Source of the DNA: Saprospiraceae bacterium
GTDB lineage: Bacteria > Bacteroidota > Bacteroidia > Chitinophagales > Saprospiraceae
DNA length: 64,000 nucleotides
Reading direction: 5' to 3'
NCBI GenBank assembly: GCA_016710115.1
Contig: JADJLN010000004.1
Coordinates: forward strand, 186,001 to 250,000
Below are positions 27,082 through 36,617 of this stretch, one piece after another; position 1 is the stretch's first letter; each line of letters starts with the position of its first letter. Under the pieces are notes generated by a model. The model was not told the origin of the DNA and did no database searches. It saw only the letters and a list, made by a program, of their open reading frames with translations. The position numbers and the translations under genes were made by a program.

Positions 27082-29300
27082 ATGGCAGAGACACAGGTGA
27101 TCGACAAGGAGGAGAAACTCCTGATCCAGCGGGCATATCGTGACCTGCTGAAATCCATCCATTCCCAAATGGATGAAGAGGACCGTGACAATATCCGAAA
27201 GGCCTATGAACTGGCAGTAGAAGCACATGCCAAACAGCGCCGCAAATCCGGCGAACCTTACATCCTGCACCCCATTGCCGTGGCACGTATTTGTGCAGAA
27301 GAGATCGGTCTTGGGCCAACAGCCATTGTGGCCGCCCTCCTCCATGACGTGGTAGAGGATACCGATGTCTCTATCGAGGATATCTATTCCCGCTTCGGCG
27401 ACCGGGTCGCCATGATCGTTGACGGACTGACCAAACTGGACAGGTCCTACAACTCCGACAGCCCGCAGGCCGAAAATTTCCGAAAAGTCCTTTCTACGCT
27501 GGTCAAAGACGTTCGTGTTGTCCTGATCAAGATGGCAGATCGTCTGCACAATATGCGGACCTGGGATCCATGCCCCGGCACAAGCAACTGGCGATCGCTG
27601 CAGAGACCAATTATATCTACGCTCCCCTGGCCCATCGGCTCGGACTGTACAATATGAAAACGGAGTTCCAGGATCTGTGTATGAAAATCACAGATCAGGA
27701 GTCTTATCAGGAAATTGCGCGAAAGCTTCAGGAAACCAAATCGTCACGTGCGGCTTATATCGACAGGTTTATCATTCCGCTGAAGCAGGAACTGGAAGCC
27801 GCCGGATTGATTTTTCGTATCACAGGTCGCCCCAAATCGATTCATTCGATCTGGAACAAGATCAAATCAAAAGAAGTCATTTTCGAGGAGATCTTTGATC
27901 TGTTTGCGGTCAGAGTCATTCTGGATGTTCCTCGTCGCCAGGAAAAACAGGCTTGCTGGCAAGTGTACTCGATTGTCACTGACGTCTATCGGCCTATTCC
28001 CGAGCGTTTGAAAGACTGGGTAACGACACCGAAATCCAATGGATACGAATCACTTCACACGACTGTGATCGGGCCGGACGGACGGTTTGTGGAAGTCCAG
28101 ATCCGAACGGAACGCATGGATGAAATTGCCGAACGGGGATATGCTGCACATTGGAAATACAAGGGGGTGTCGGATTCACCGGATGTCTATGAAAACTGGC
28201 TGGACAACGTACGCGACCTGCTGGATAACCACGAAACAGATGCGATCGAGTTTTTGAATGATTTCAAAACCAGTCTGTTCAACGAAGAGGTCTACGTATA
28301 CACACCGGCAGGAGATATGAAGATCCTTCCCAAAGGGGCGACGGCTCTGGATTTTGCATTCATGATCCATACCGACCTGGGTTTGCGGTGCACGGCGATC
28401 AAGATCAACAACCGGCTGGTACCGATGGGCTACCGGTTGCAGAATGGCGACCAGGTAGGCGTTCAGACGGGAAAGAATCAGAAGCCGAATGAGAGCTGGC
28501 TGAAACTGGTGGTCACCGGGAAAGCGCGATCAAAGATCCGGACGGCTCTGCGGGAAGAGCGGAAGGAACAAAGCACGATCGGTAAGGAAACTCTCGAACG
28601 CAAGTTGCAGAAGCTGAAGGTCGATCTCGAAGTGAATGCCGATATGCTGGTCAAGTATTTCGGGTTTCGGTCGCGGCTGGATCTGTACAGTGCCATCACC
28701 CATGATGAAGTCAATCTTCAGGAACTGAAAAAGTTCAAGGTGGATGGACAACGCCTGATTCCGGTTGTTATCGAAGAGGCACCGGCAGAGGAAGTGCAAC
28801 CCGAACAGCCCACCGTCACCACCTTTCGTCGGGCCACCCCACCAAAGCTGTTGATTAATGGCGAGCCGGCAGATCAATACGAATATCAACTGGCTAATTG
28901 TTGCAATCCGGTCATGGGCGATGATGTGTTTGCATTTCTGTCTGCCAACGCAGGCATGAAGATCCATCGAACCACCTGCCCCAATGCCACCAATCTCATG
29001 GCCAATTATGGCTATCGCGTAATGAAGGCAGAATGGGTTCAAGCCGGGTCTTCCAACTTTAAGGTGGACCTCCTTGTAACGGGGATCGACACGGGTCCCG
29101 GTGTGATCGAACGGTTGTCGCAACGGATATCGTCAACTTTAGGCTTGAATATCCGTTCCTTCTATATCGACGGGGACGAAGGGTTTTTCGAAGGAAAGAT
29201 CAGCCTGATCGTGAGCAATAAGGATCAGATTGTCCAGGCCATTCAGGCGTTGAAGACCCTGGATGGCGTATCTTCGGTCACGCGGGTCGAATCCACCTGA
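27082..29300 (+). CDS. relA: Bifunctional (p)ppGpp synthetase/hydrolase, RelA/SpoT family (one frameshift)
   Basis: Long RSH protein, 739 residues after repair. The N-terminal HD hydrolase domain is intact (YILHPIAVARI, LLHDVVEDT, MADRLHNMRT). The synthetase domain has RPKSIHSIWNKIKSKE and NGYESLHTTVIGPDG. TGS (VYVYTPAGDMKILPKGATALDF), zinc-finger-like CCNPV/HRTTCPN and C-terminal ACT regions follow. The frame breaks at CC 27560-27561; one added C gives MRTLGSMPRHKQLAIAAETN. Both active sites look complete, so it probably makes and degrades the alarmone. It heads the run relA-fur-STAS-purA. Confidence 0.95.
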
Positions 29301-29328
29301 TCCGCTTCTTTTTTTAACGACTTTTAGC

Positions 29329-29829
29329 ATGCCCGACCATTCACAACGTATCGCCCGCGGAGAGGTGGAAGAACAGATTCTGAAGGAAGCCCTGCGTATC
29401 TTCAATGCTCATCTGGAGGCCAACCAACTGAGGCGCACACCGGAGAGGTTTGCGATCCTCGAAGAGATTTATCACAACACGGAGCATTTTGATGCAGAGG
29501 GTCTTTACATCCACATGAAGAACAACAATTATCGGGTCAGTCGGGCAACGGTATACAACACCCTTGAACTGCTGGTCAACTGTGACCTGGTACGCAAGCA
29601 TCAGTTTGGCAAAAACCAGGCTCAGTATGAGCGGAGTTACGGGTATAAACAACACGATCACCTGATTTGTCTGGATTGTGGCAACGTGATCGAATTTTGT
29701 GACCCCCGCATTCAGCAGATCAAAGACATGATGGGAGATATTTTAAAGTTTAAAATACATCACCATTCATTAACTTTGTACGGAGAGTGCAACGGAGCCT
29801 GCCAAAAGACGGCACAGGTTTTGAAGTAG
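29329..29829 (+). CDS. Fur-family transcriptional regulator
   Basis: 166 residues from MPDHSQRIARGEVEEQ at 29329. The winged-helix DNA-binding domain has LRRTPERFAILEEIY and YRVSRATVYNTLELLVNCDLV. The metal-binding part has KQHDHLICLDCGNVIEF and a C-terminal CNGAC pair, so a structural zinc site is likely. Whether it senses iron, zinc or peroxide cannot be told from sequence. It begins 28 bases after relA and is followed by a STAS protein. Confidence 0.92.
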   Translation: MPDHSQRIARGEVEEQILKEALRIFNAHLEANQLRRTPERFAILEEIYHNTEHFDAEGLYIHMKNNNYRVSRATVYNTLELLVNCDLVRKHQFGKNQAQYERSYGYKQHDHLICLDCGNVIEFCDPRIQQIKDMMGDILKFKIHHHSLTLYGECNGACQKTAQVLK

Positions 29830-29860
29830 TCTCGTTGGTTTTTACCTGAATTCCGATCCC

Positions 29861-30193
29861 ATGAATTATCGCTTTACTGACCGCAAGTCGGTGCAGGTAC
29901 TGTATCTGTATCGTCTTCTGTCCGATCTGGACAACCGTGCCATCCTGGATGAAGTCAATCGCCGTATCCAGGACGGTAGTCGCACCTTCGTGGTGGACAT
30001 TTCCCAATTACAATACATCGACAGTACCGGCCTCAACCTGTTGCTGGCTCTATGGAAGCACTTGCGCCATTGTGGAGCCACACTTCAGCTGACCGATCCA
30101 CATCCGACCGTGATGCGTTTGCTGGAGATGACCCGATTGAAAGCCATCTTCGATTTCATACCCGCCCAGGATATGATCGTTCCTGTCCGATAA
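29861..30193 (+). CDS. STAS-domain protein, anti-sigma-factor-antagonist type
   Basis: 110 residues, a lone STAS domain. The phosphorylatable serine lies in LQYIDSTGLNLLLALWKHL, the SpoIIAA/RsbV signature. No partner kinase (RsbW/SpoIIAB type) or PP2C phosphatase is encoded nearby. It sits 31 bases after the Fur-family gene and 97 before purA. A role in partner switching is inferred from the family only. Confidence 0.88.
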   Translation: MNYRFTDRKSVQVLYLYRLLSDLDNRAILDEVNRRIQDGSRTFVVDISQLQYIDSTGLNLLLALWKHLRHCGATLQLTDPHPTVMRLLEMTRLKAIFDFIPAQDMIVPVR

Positions 30194-30234
30194 GCCATGG
30201 ATTCCAGAGGGATCCGGAAAGCTTCCATGGATTA

Positions 30235-30267
30235 TTGTCTATATTTCTGAAGATTGGGCGATCTTTG
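30235..30267 (+). promoter_or_regulatory. Candidate promoter of purA
   Basis: TTG (30235-30237), a 22-base spacer, then GATCTTTG (30260-30267), one mismatch from TAnnTTTG, 22 bases before the purA ATG. Confidence 0.4.
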
Positions 30268-30289
30268 CCCCTTCTTTAGAAATTCAGGT

Positions 30290-31579
30290 ATGCAAGTAGA
30301 CGTATTGCTCGGCCTTCAATGGGGTGATGAGGGCAAAGGTAAAATTGTGGATGTCCTCGCATCCAGATATCAGATTGTAGCGCGGTTTCAGGGTGGTCCG
30401 AATGCCGGGCACACACTGGTTATCGGCGGTAAGAAATTTGTCCTCCATACCATTCCATCCGGGATCTTCCGTGAACATCTGATCAACCTGATTGGCAATG
30501 GTGTAGTCCTCGACCCTGTTACCCTCGAAAAGGAGATCACTCAACTGACGACGGCGGGCATCTCTGTCCAGAATCGTCTGCTTCTATCACGAAAAGCACA
30601 TTTGATCCTGCCGACACATCGGTACCTGGATGCGGCAAGTGAGGCAGCCAAGGGGAGTAGCAAGATCGGCTCGACATTGAAAGGAATCGGACCGACCTAT
30701 ATGGATAAAACGGGTCGCAACGGCATACGGACGGGAGACATTCACCTCGCTGGATTCGATCAACGGTACCAGACTCTGAAGAAAAAACACCTCCATCTGA
30801 TCTCGTTATTCCCGGAGATTGAATTCAATCTCGCTGAAGAGGAAGAACGATGGATGGCCAGCCTCGATGCCTTGCGACAGATCCCGCAGGTAGACGGGGA
30901 ATATTACCTCCACGATGCTTTACAATCCGGCAAACGAGTGTTGGCAGAAGGAGCACAGGGTAGCCTGCTGGATATTGATTTCGGTACATATCCGTTTGTC
31001 ACCTCTTCCAATACCATTACGGCAGGTGTCTGCACTGGTCTTGGTATTGCCCCCCAACGAATCGGTGAAGTATACGGTGTGACCAAGGCGTACTGCACCC
31101 GAGTTGGGAGTGGCCCTTTCCCCACCGAACTCCATGATGAGGCTGGCGATTATCTCCGGAAAGTCGGGCATGAGTTCGGTTCGACGACCGGTCGTCCTCG
31201 TCGTTGCGGGTGGGTGGATCTGCCATTGCTGAAATATTCGATCATGTTGAACGGGGTAACCCAACTGGTCGTCACCAAGATCGACGTGATGAATGCGATG
31301 TCGGAGATCCAGGCTGCGACAGCCTATCGCTATGAAGGAAAGAGGCATACCAACGTACCCTACGATCTGAACCTTGTCTCTGTTGAACCTGAATGGCATG
31401 CATTTGCCGGATGGGAGCAGGAACTAGCCTCCTGTACGAAATTTGAAGACCTTCCTCAGCCGTGTCGGTCATTCATCCATTATCTGGAAGAGTTTCTGCA
31501 TGTTCCGGTGACCATGGTTTCTACTGGCCCCGAGCGCGAAAGTCTGATCGAGCGAGAGCGGGTATCTGCTTCAGCCTGA
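30290..31579 (+). CDS. purA: Adenylosuccinate synthetase
   Basis: 429 residues from MQVDVLLGLQWGDEGKGK at 30290; a start at 30254 adds 12 unconserved residues across the candidate promoter. It catalyses GTP-dependent IMP + Asp to adenylosuccinate. The glycine-rich loop GDEGKGK, GGPNAGHT, GTLKGIGPTYMDKTGRNG, EGAQGSLLDIDFGTYPFVTSSN and TGRPRRCGWVDLPLL are all present. PurA is a known target of ppGpp inhibition in other bacteria, which makes its position downstream of relA notable. It converges on the methyltransferase gene with a five-base gap. Confidence 0.97.
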   Translation: MQVDVLLGLQWGDEGKGKIVDVLASRYQIVARFQGGPNAGHTLVIGGKKFVLHTIPSGIFREHLINLIGNGVVLDPVTLEKEITQLTTAGISVQNRLLLSRKAHLILPTHRYLDAASEAAKGSSKIGSTLKGIGPTYMDKTGRNGIRTGDIHLAGFDQRYQTLKKKHLHLISLFPEIEFNLAEEEERWMASLDALRQIPQVDGEYYLHDALQSGKRVLAEGAQGSLLDIDFGTYPFVTSSNTITAGVCTGLGIAPQRIGEVYGVTKAYCTRVGSGPFPTELHDEAGDYLRKVGHEFGSTTGRPRRCGWVDLPLLKYSIMLNGVTQLVVTKIDVMNAMSEIQAATAYRYEGKRHTNVPYDLNLVSVEPEWHAFAGWEQELASCTKFEDLPQPCRSFIHYLEEFLHVPVTMVSTGPERESLIERERVSASA

Positions 31580-31584
31580 TCCAG

Positions 31585-32263
31585 TTATTCCGGGATTTCT
31601 GCCCGGATCATGTACTGATATTCCAATGTGGAATGATCCACACGAATATTGGTGTACCCCGCACTGAGCAATTCTGCCTCAACTTCATTCGGAGCCATAC
31701 GCAATTCCAGGGGGGGACCTACTTTCATTGTTTTCTTCTTGAAATCAACGACGACAATATGTCCACCAGGCCGGATACATTGCTTGAGATTACGGAAATA
31801 GTGGATCCGTTCAGACATATAGATATAGGTGTTCACGACCAAGACAACATCCACTTCTGCTGACAGCAAATGCGGGTCTTCCGGGTCGGCCAGCCGGGTC
31901 TCCAGCCGGTTGGCCAGCGAATCCGGGTACTTCGATTTCCGGTTATTCAGGTAATTGATAAAGCGTTCGTCAATTTCGACTGCGATGACTTTTTGCGCTT
32001 TAGGCAACAATCGGAACGTAAAATACCCGGTCCCGGCACCGATGTCAGCAACCGTTTTACCCGGAGAGGGATCCCAGCTGATCAATAACACGATCAGGGA
32101 CCTGCCAGCTGTCACGATCACTGTTTTCCTCTTGTTGAAAGAAGTCTTCACCACGTTCGCCATCCGCAGTAGTCTTTTGACCAGTGCCATCCTGCGATTG
32201 GCAGGCGATCAGACTGAACAGGATGAACGTCAAAAAGAGAGTATACGGGTTCTTCATCATCAA
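31585..32263 (-). CDS. Predicted lipoprotein with SAM-dependent methyltransferase domain (one frameshift)
   Basis: The N-terminus is a lipoprotein signal (MMMKNPYTLFLTFILFSLIAC, Cys21) followed by a short acidic/Gln linker. A class I methyltransferase Rossmann domain comes next: motif I VADIGAGTGYF, acidic end of strand 2 VIAVEIDERF, motif IV region DVVLVVNTYIYM, and IRPGGHIVVVDFKKK. The frame changes at CCC 32073-32075; removing one base gives DQLDPSPGKTVADIG, joining signal and enzyme into 225 residues. SAM is not known to be abundant outside the cytoplasm, so an exported methyltransferase is odd. Alternatively the signal part could be a separate small lipoprotein. It lies downstream of dacB across a terminator. 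Confidence 0.75.
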
Positions 32264-32272
32264 CGAAAATAA

Positions 32273-32291
32273 CCACTTCTTTTTGAAGTGG
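32273..32291 (-). terminator. Intrinsic terminator after dacB
   Basis: CCACTTC (32273-32279) pairs with GAAGTGG (32285-32291) around five T. On the minus strand it is followed by TTATTTTC. It lies 16 bases after the dacB stop. Confidence 0.65.
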
Positions 32292-32306
32292 CACCAGTTG
32301 ATGGGA

Positions 32307-33731
32307 TTACTCGGTTGTCAGTGCCAGCGAGATCAACCATTGCTGGGCGAGTGCCATAAATTCAGGAGTCGTTCCCGTAAACTGATTGGCGAGTATGCTG
32401 AAGGCGATCCATTCTCCGTCCTGGCGTTTCAGATATCCGCTGACTGTCCGCACTCGGGTCAGTGTGCCGGTTTTGCCAAAAACACGTCCTTTCAGACGTT
32501 TGTCCCGAAAATGACCCGACAATGTCCCTGTTTGCCCCCCGATGGCCAGGGTCTGAAGAAACATCTCCCGGCGGGTGCTGTCCTGTGCATAGTGGCCAAG
32601 CAGTTGAGTGAGGAAACCGGCCGTCAATGCATTTTGTCGACTTAAACCACAGGCATCATGGATATAGGGACGTGGTGTTACCGCAATGCTGTCCAGCCAC
32701 TTTTTAATCGCCCAAATTCCCTGGCCAACAGAGGGCACCGTGCCTTGCACTTCACCCAGTCTGCGGAGGATGGCTTCTGCATACAGATTATGGCTTTCCG
32801 TGTTGATCAGCGAGATCAGTTGAAGCAGCGGCGCAGACCAGGCCGTGTCTCGCCAGATGCTCTGTGTATGCGGATAGGTGATCGGGACCACCCGGAAGGG
32901 AATCCCAGCCTGGCGGATCAGGACCGGGATCCGGGCCTTGACAAAATCTGGTACATCCGGAACGGCTGCACGAACCGCGATCGGAAGGGTGACGTTTGCC
33001 GGACCGCTCACCCATCGGGTGGTCGATTGCGGAGCACCGGTGATGAAGTCGGGTTCTCCACGTTGTCGCCGGGGCTCCCAGGAGGCGACCACAGGCCATG
33101 GCAACCGCGTAGAATCCATGGTAAAATGGAGGCCGGCTGTATCCCGGTTCAATTGGGTTCGTACACAGTTTTCATCCCAGTTGAGCGGCCATACACCAGG
33201 GGCAAAACATCCTCCCAGATCACCCCATTCCCAGGTCAGACCCACAGGTGAGCCGGGATAATCACGCGGCAGGACAACGATCTCCCCCTGTATTTCCCGA
33301 ATACCCCGCTGCCGTAAGCCTTGTACCCATCTCTGGATGAGTGCATCTTCCGAATAGGCTCGACCAGTTCGGCCGGAGGCAAGCGACGGGTCGCCATGAC
33401 CCTCGATTATCAGTCGGCCAAGGAACAGGGAGTCGATCAACATACCTTCAGCTCTGAAGATGGTCGGGATGCGATGATCCGGACCAAGCAGGGCCCGTGC
33501 AGCAGCGGTGGTGATCAGCTTCTGATTGGATGCGGGGATCATCCATTGATCGGCATTCCATCCGAACAGAGAAGTATTGTCTGAAACCTTACGGGCACTG
33601 AAGGCCATTGTGGCACCCTTGCTCAGCGGATTGGCGATGACGGCATCGGTTGCTTTCTGCAAGGCCGATTGACCTGACAGGTGGACCTGAACCAGGACCA
33701 GGAAACAGGTCAGGGCAAAACCGAAATTCAT
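32307..33731 (-). CDS. dacB: D-alanyl-D-alanine carboxypeptidase/endopeptidase (PBP4 type)
   Basis: 474 residues. The signal peptide MNFGFALTCFLVLVQVHLSGQ is followed by the penicillin-binding motifs: SNQK (Ser68-Lys71) in IPASNQKLITTAA, SHN in INTESHNLYAEA, and KTG in VFGKTGTLTRVRT. The long insertion between SxxK and SxN is characteristic of class C PBPs. It trims or cleaves peptidoglycan cross-links in the periplasm. Starts three bases after the fumarylacetoacetase stop on the same strand, an unrelated partner. Confidence 0.95.
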   Translation of the reverse strand: MNFGFALTCFLVLVQVHLSGQSALQKATDAVIANPLSKGATMAFSARKVSDNTSLFGWNADQWMIPASNQKLITTAAARALLGPDHRIPTIFRAEGMLIDSLFLGRLIIEGHGDPSLASGRTGRAYSEDALIQRWVQGLRQRGIREIQGEIVVLPRDYPGSPVGLTWEWGDLGGCFAPGVWPLNWDENCVRTQLNRDTAGLHFTMDSTRLPWPVVASWEPRRQRGEPDFITGAPQSTTRWVSGPANVTLPIAVRAAVPDVPDFVKARIPVLIRQAGIPFRVVPITYPHTQSIWRDTAWSAPLLQLISLINTESHNLYAEAILRRLGEVQGTVPSVGQGIWAIKKWLDSIAVTPRPYIHDACGLSRQNALTAGFLTQLLGHYAQDSTRREMFLQTLAIGGQTGTLSGHFRDKRLKGRVFGKTGTLTRVRTVSGYLKRQDGEWIAFSILANQFTGTTPEFMALAQQWLISLALTTE

Positions 33732-33734
33732 CGA

Positions 33735-35009
33735 TCAGGACTTGGCCGGAAGAAGAGTGGCAACACAGTCGCCAAATCCGATTCGAGTGACTCCATTCTG
33801 GCATATGCCCCGAAGGATGACCGTATCCCCATCCTGAATCGATTTTCGCTCTGATCCGTCGGACAATGTAACGAATCGTGTGCCTCCCCAACACAGTTCC
33901 AGCATGGATCCAAAGCTGTCCGGAGTTGGACCACTGATGGTGCCGGATGCACAGAGATCTCCGACTTCCATGTTGCAACCATTCACAGTATGATGTGCCA
34001 GTTGCTGACACATGTTCCAGTACAGATACTTGAAATTGGATCTGCATACGCGGGAAGGCGCACCATCGAATGGCTGGATCAATACTTCCAGATCAATATC
34101 ATAGGTATGTGCACCTTCGGTTTGCAGATAGGGGAGAACGGGTGGATCCTGGACAGGGCCCTGTGTTCGATACGGTTCAAGCGCATCCATGGTGACGATC
34201 CAGGGTGACATCGTCGAAGCAAAATTCTTTCCGAGGAACGGCCCAAGTGGCACATATTCCCACTTTTGAATATCCCTGGCCGACCAGTCATTGAACAGTA
34301 CCAGCCCAAAGATGTATTCTTCTGCGCGGCTGGCAGGGATCTGCTCGCCCATTTCGGTGCTTTGCCCGAGGATAAATCCGACCTCCAGTTCAAAGTCGAC
34401 CATCTTCGACGGCCCGTATTCAGGATCGCCTTCCTGCGGTTTCAATTGGCCATGCGGACGATGAAAGGCATGACCAGAGACACGAATAGAAGAGGATCTG
34501 CCATGATAGCCTACCGGAATATGCTTCCAGTTTGGCAGCAGTGGATTGGTCGGATCCCGAAACATGGTTCCGACGTTAGTCGCATGTTCGAGACTGGAAT
34601 AGAAGTCAGTGTAGTCACCTATCGATACAGGAAGCAGTTGGCGCGTAGCGGAAAGATCGAGGAGCCATTGACCAGCCAGAGCACGCATCGGGTGTTCTGT
34701 GTGTTGTTTTCGCAGAATTTCAGACAATCGCTGGCGGACGGCTCGTGTGATGCCATTGCCCAAAGCCATAAACGCATTGAGATCCTTTTGGGTAAATATA
34801 TCGCCAGGCAAATCGATGCCCGAGAAACCACCGAGCTCCGCGAGGCGGGCCAGATCGATCACCTGATCTCCGATGCGGCTGGCTGCAAACGGCTTGTCGT
34901 CTCCGACGCGACTGGATATGCCGAAAGGCAAATTCTGAATGGGAAAATCGGTATTCCCGGGTATGTCTACCCAGGTCTCTAAGTCAGGATCGTTGGGGTT
35001 GGAATTCAT
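33735..35009 (-). CDS. fahA: Fumarylacetoacetase
   Basis: About 424 residues from MNSNPNDPDLETWVDIP at 35009. Last step of tyrosine/phenylalanine catabolism: fumarylacetoacetate to fumarate and acetoacetate. The metal site lies in MVDFELEVGFILG (Glu-x-Glu), and catalytic surroundings include LFNDWSARDIQKWEYVPLGPFLGKNF and GDLCASGTISGPTPDSFGSM. The N-terminal SH3-like domain (NLPFGISSRVGDDKPFAASRIGD) is characteristic. No homogentisate dioxygenase is adjacent. It is upstream of dacB and 88 bases after metF. Confidence 0.95.
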   Translation of the reverse strand: MNSNPNDPDLETWVDIPGNTDFPIQNLPFGISSRVGDDKPFAASRIGDQVIDLARLAELGGFSGIDLPGDIFTQKDLNAFMALGNGITRAVRQRLSEILRKQHTEHPMRALAGQWLLDLSATRQLLPVSIGDYTDFYSSLEHATNVGTMFRDPTNPLLPNWKHIPVGYHGRSSSIRVSGHAFHRPHGQLKPQEGDPEYGPSKMVDFELEVGFILGQSTEMGEQIPASRAEEYIFGLVLFNDWSARDIQKWEYVPLGPFLGKNFASTMSPWIVTMDALEPYRTQGPVQDPPVLPYLQTEGAHTYDIDLEVLIQPFDGAPSRVCRSNFKYLYWNMCQQLAHHTVNGCNMEVGDLCASGTISGPTPDSFGSMLELCWGGTRFVTLSDGSERKSIQDGDTVILRGICQNGVTRIGFGDCVATLLPAKS

Positions 35010-35014
35010 GCTCA

Positions 35015-35022
35015 CAAAGGTA
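35015..35022 (-). promoter_or_regulatory. Candidate -7 box TACCTTTG five bases before fahA ATG
   Basis: Minus-strand TACCTTTG, then TGAGC and the ATG. No -33 box is seen at the usual distance. Leaderless transcription would be required. Confidence 0.35.
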
Positions 35023-35097
35023 TCAAATTCACTACAGGGGAGGTCGGAATGGGACGTATTGAACAGAAGCAAACCGGCGAGTGGCGAGTTTCAGCTC

Positions 35098-36054
35098 TTA
35101 ATAAACCTGTTCGATAATCTTTCGTGTCGTTGCCGCATCACCCATTGTATAATAATGCAAACAGGGCGCACCGGCTTCCTTCAGTTCACGGGATTGGGCC
35201 ACGCACCATTCGATGCCCAGCGCCTTGATCGCGGCTTCATCCTTGCAACTGGCGGCAGCCTTGACCAGATCGTCCGGCATGTTGACAAAGAATTTTCGGG
35301 GGATGGAGGATAATTGATACCCTCGGGTCAAGGGCTTCAACCCGGGCACGATAGGGACTGTTATGCCGGCAGCGCGGCATTTATCGACATAGTCAAAATA
35401 CTTCCGGTTGTCAAAGAACATCTGGGTGACGATATAATGTGCGCCCGCATCGATTTTGGCCTTGGTGTATTCCAGATCGAGAGCCAGGTTGGGAGATTCG
35501 AAATGTTTTTCCGGATAACCGGCCACGCCGATGCAGAAATCCGTTTTCTGCCCATTGCTGATGGTATCGTCAAGATATTTCCCCGAGTTCATATCCGCGA
35601 TCTGCTTGACGAGATCGATGGCAAACGGGTGACCCGCTTCCTCCGCCACAAATTTGTCTTCAAACTGTCGGGCATCCCCCCGCAAGGCCAGCACGTTGGT
35701 AATATTGAGAAAGTTCAGGTCGATTAACGCGTTCTCCGTTTCCTCCCGGCTGAATCCACCGCAAATGAGATGAGGAACTGTATCGACACCGTAATGAAAC
35801 ATAAGAGAGGCACAAATCCCTACTGTACCCGGGCGCTTCCGGATCGCCACCTTCTCATAATAGCCGCTTTGCCGTTTGACATAGAGATATTCCTCACGAT
35901 GATAGGTGACATCGATGAAGGGTGGTTTGAATTCCATCAATGGATCCAGAATGTCAAAGATGGTTTGCATGCTTCCCCCTTTGAGAGGAGGCAGGACTTC
36001 AAAGGAAACCAGGGTCTTGCCCAGTGCGTTCTCAAAATGATCAGTGACCTTCAT
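35098..36054 (-). CDS. metF: Methylenetetrahydrofolate reductase
   Basis: About 318 residues from MKVTDHFENALGKTLVSFEV at 36054. It reduces 5,10-methylene-THF to 5-methyl-THF for methionine synthesis, using FAD. The conserved SFEVLPPLKGGS start, IDVTYHREE (in place of the usual SVTYGAGG, as in other Bacteroidota forms), LALRGDAR, and DAGAHYIVTQMFFDNRKYFDYVDKC are present. Together with glyA it indicates active one-carbon metabolism. No riboswitch is visible in the short leader. Confidence 0.95.
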   Translation of the reverse strand: MKVTDHFENALGKTLVSFEVLPPLKGGSMQTIFDILDPLMEFKPPFIDVTYHREEYLYVKRQSGYYEKVAIRKRPGTVGICASLMFHYGVDTVPHLICGGFSREETENALIDLNFLNITNVLALRGDARQFEDKFVAEEAGHPFAIDLVKQIADMNSGKYLDDTISNGQKTDFCIGVAGYPEKHFESPNLALDLEYTKAKIDAGAHYIVTQMFFDNRKYFDYVDKCRAAGITVPIVPGLKPLTRGYQLSSIPRKFFVNMPDDLVKAAASCKDEAAIKALGIEWCVAQSRELKEAGAPCLHYYTMGDAATTRKIIEQVY

Positions 36055-36060
36055 AGGCCA

Positions 36061-36068
36061 CAAAAGTA
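36061..36068 (-). promoter_or_regulatory. Candidate -7 box TACTTTTG six bases before metF ATG
   Basis: Minus-strand match to TAnnTTTG, six bases upstream of the start codon. No clear -33 element. Confidence 0.33.
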
Positions 36069-36122
36069 ATCAACCTCAACCGTCTCATCTTTCCTTTACT
36101 TTCACCTTTGAAAAAACAACTC

Positions 36123-36617
36123 ATGCACCCGATTGGACAGATGTTAATCCATCAGGCAGAAGTGCGGATCCTGAACGAAAGTCTGCCCCGTATCAAGAAA
36201 TGCCTCGACCAGTTATCACCCGAACAGATCTGGTTTCGCCCGAACCCGGGAATGGCTTCCATAGGAAACCTGGTCCTGCATATCATCGGAAACGCCCGGC
36301 AATGGATCCTGGCCGGACTCCTCGGTCAACCGGATCATCGTGATCGGGATGCGGAATTTTCAGCAATGCATGCATCGCCAGGTAAATCATTACTGGTGCT
36401 TCTTGAGGAGTTCGAAGCAGATCTGCGACAAGCGCTGCCTTCCATTACAGAAGACAAGCTGCAGGATGAATATCATGTACAGGTATTCCGTGAATCAGGT
36501 GTGTCGATCCTCGTTCATGTGATCGAACACGCGTCTTATCACACGGGTCAAATTGCCCGGGAGACGAAACGGATGCGCCAATCGGATCTGGGGTTTTATG
36601 CTGATCTGGCGCTTTAA
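36123..36617 (+). CDS. DinB/YfiT-like four-helix metalloprotein
   Basis: About 164 residues from the ATG at 36123 (a TTG at 36108 is possible and would add five residues). The fold's metal ligands are likely His in NLVLHIIGNARQWI and His in VIEHASYHTGQIA, the usual DinB-superfamily pattern. Related Bacteroidota proteins are annotated DinB family or DUF1572; activity is unknown, with thiol transferase links in some relatives. Its stop overlaps the convergent NDH-2 stop by four bases. Confidence 0.8.
   Translation: MHPIGQMLIHQAEVRILNESLPRIKKCLDQLSPEQIWFRPNPGMASIGNLVLHIIGNARQWILAGLLGQPDHRDRDAEFSAMHASPGKSLLVLLEEFEADLRQALPSITEDKLQDEYHVQVFRESGVSILVHVIEHASYHTGQIARETKRMRQSDLGFYADLAL

Noticed and set aside
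26917..27549. 210-codon minus-strand frame opposite relA start
   Set aside because: It covers part of the tRNA and the intact HD domain of relA in antisense.
36000..36120. SAM riboswitch or other leader RNA before metF
   Set aside because: Only about 70 bases separate metF from the divergent gene and no conserved riboswitch core or terminator/antiterminator pair is visible.
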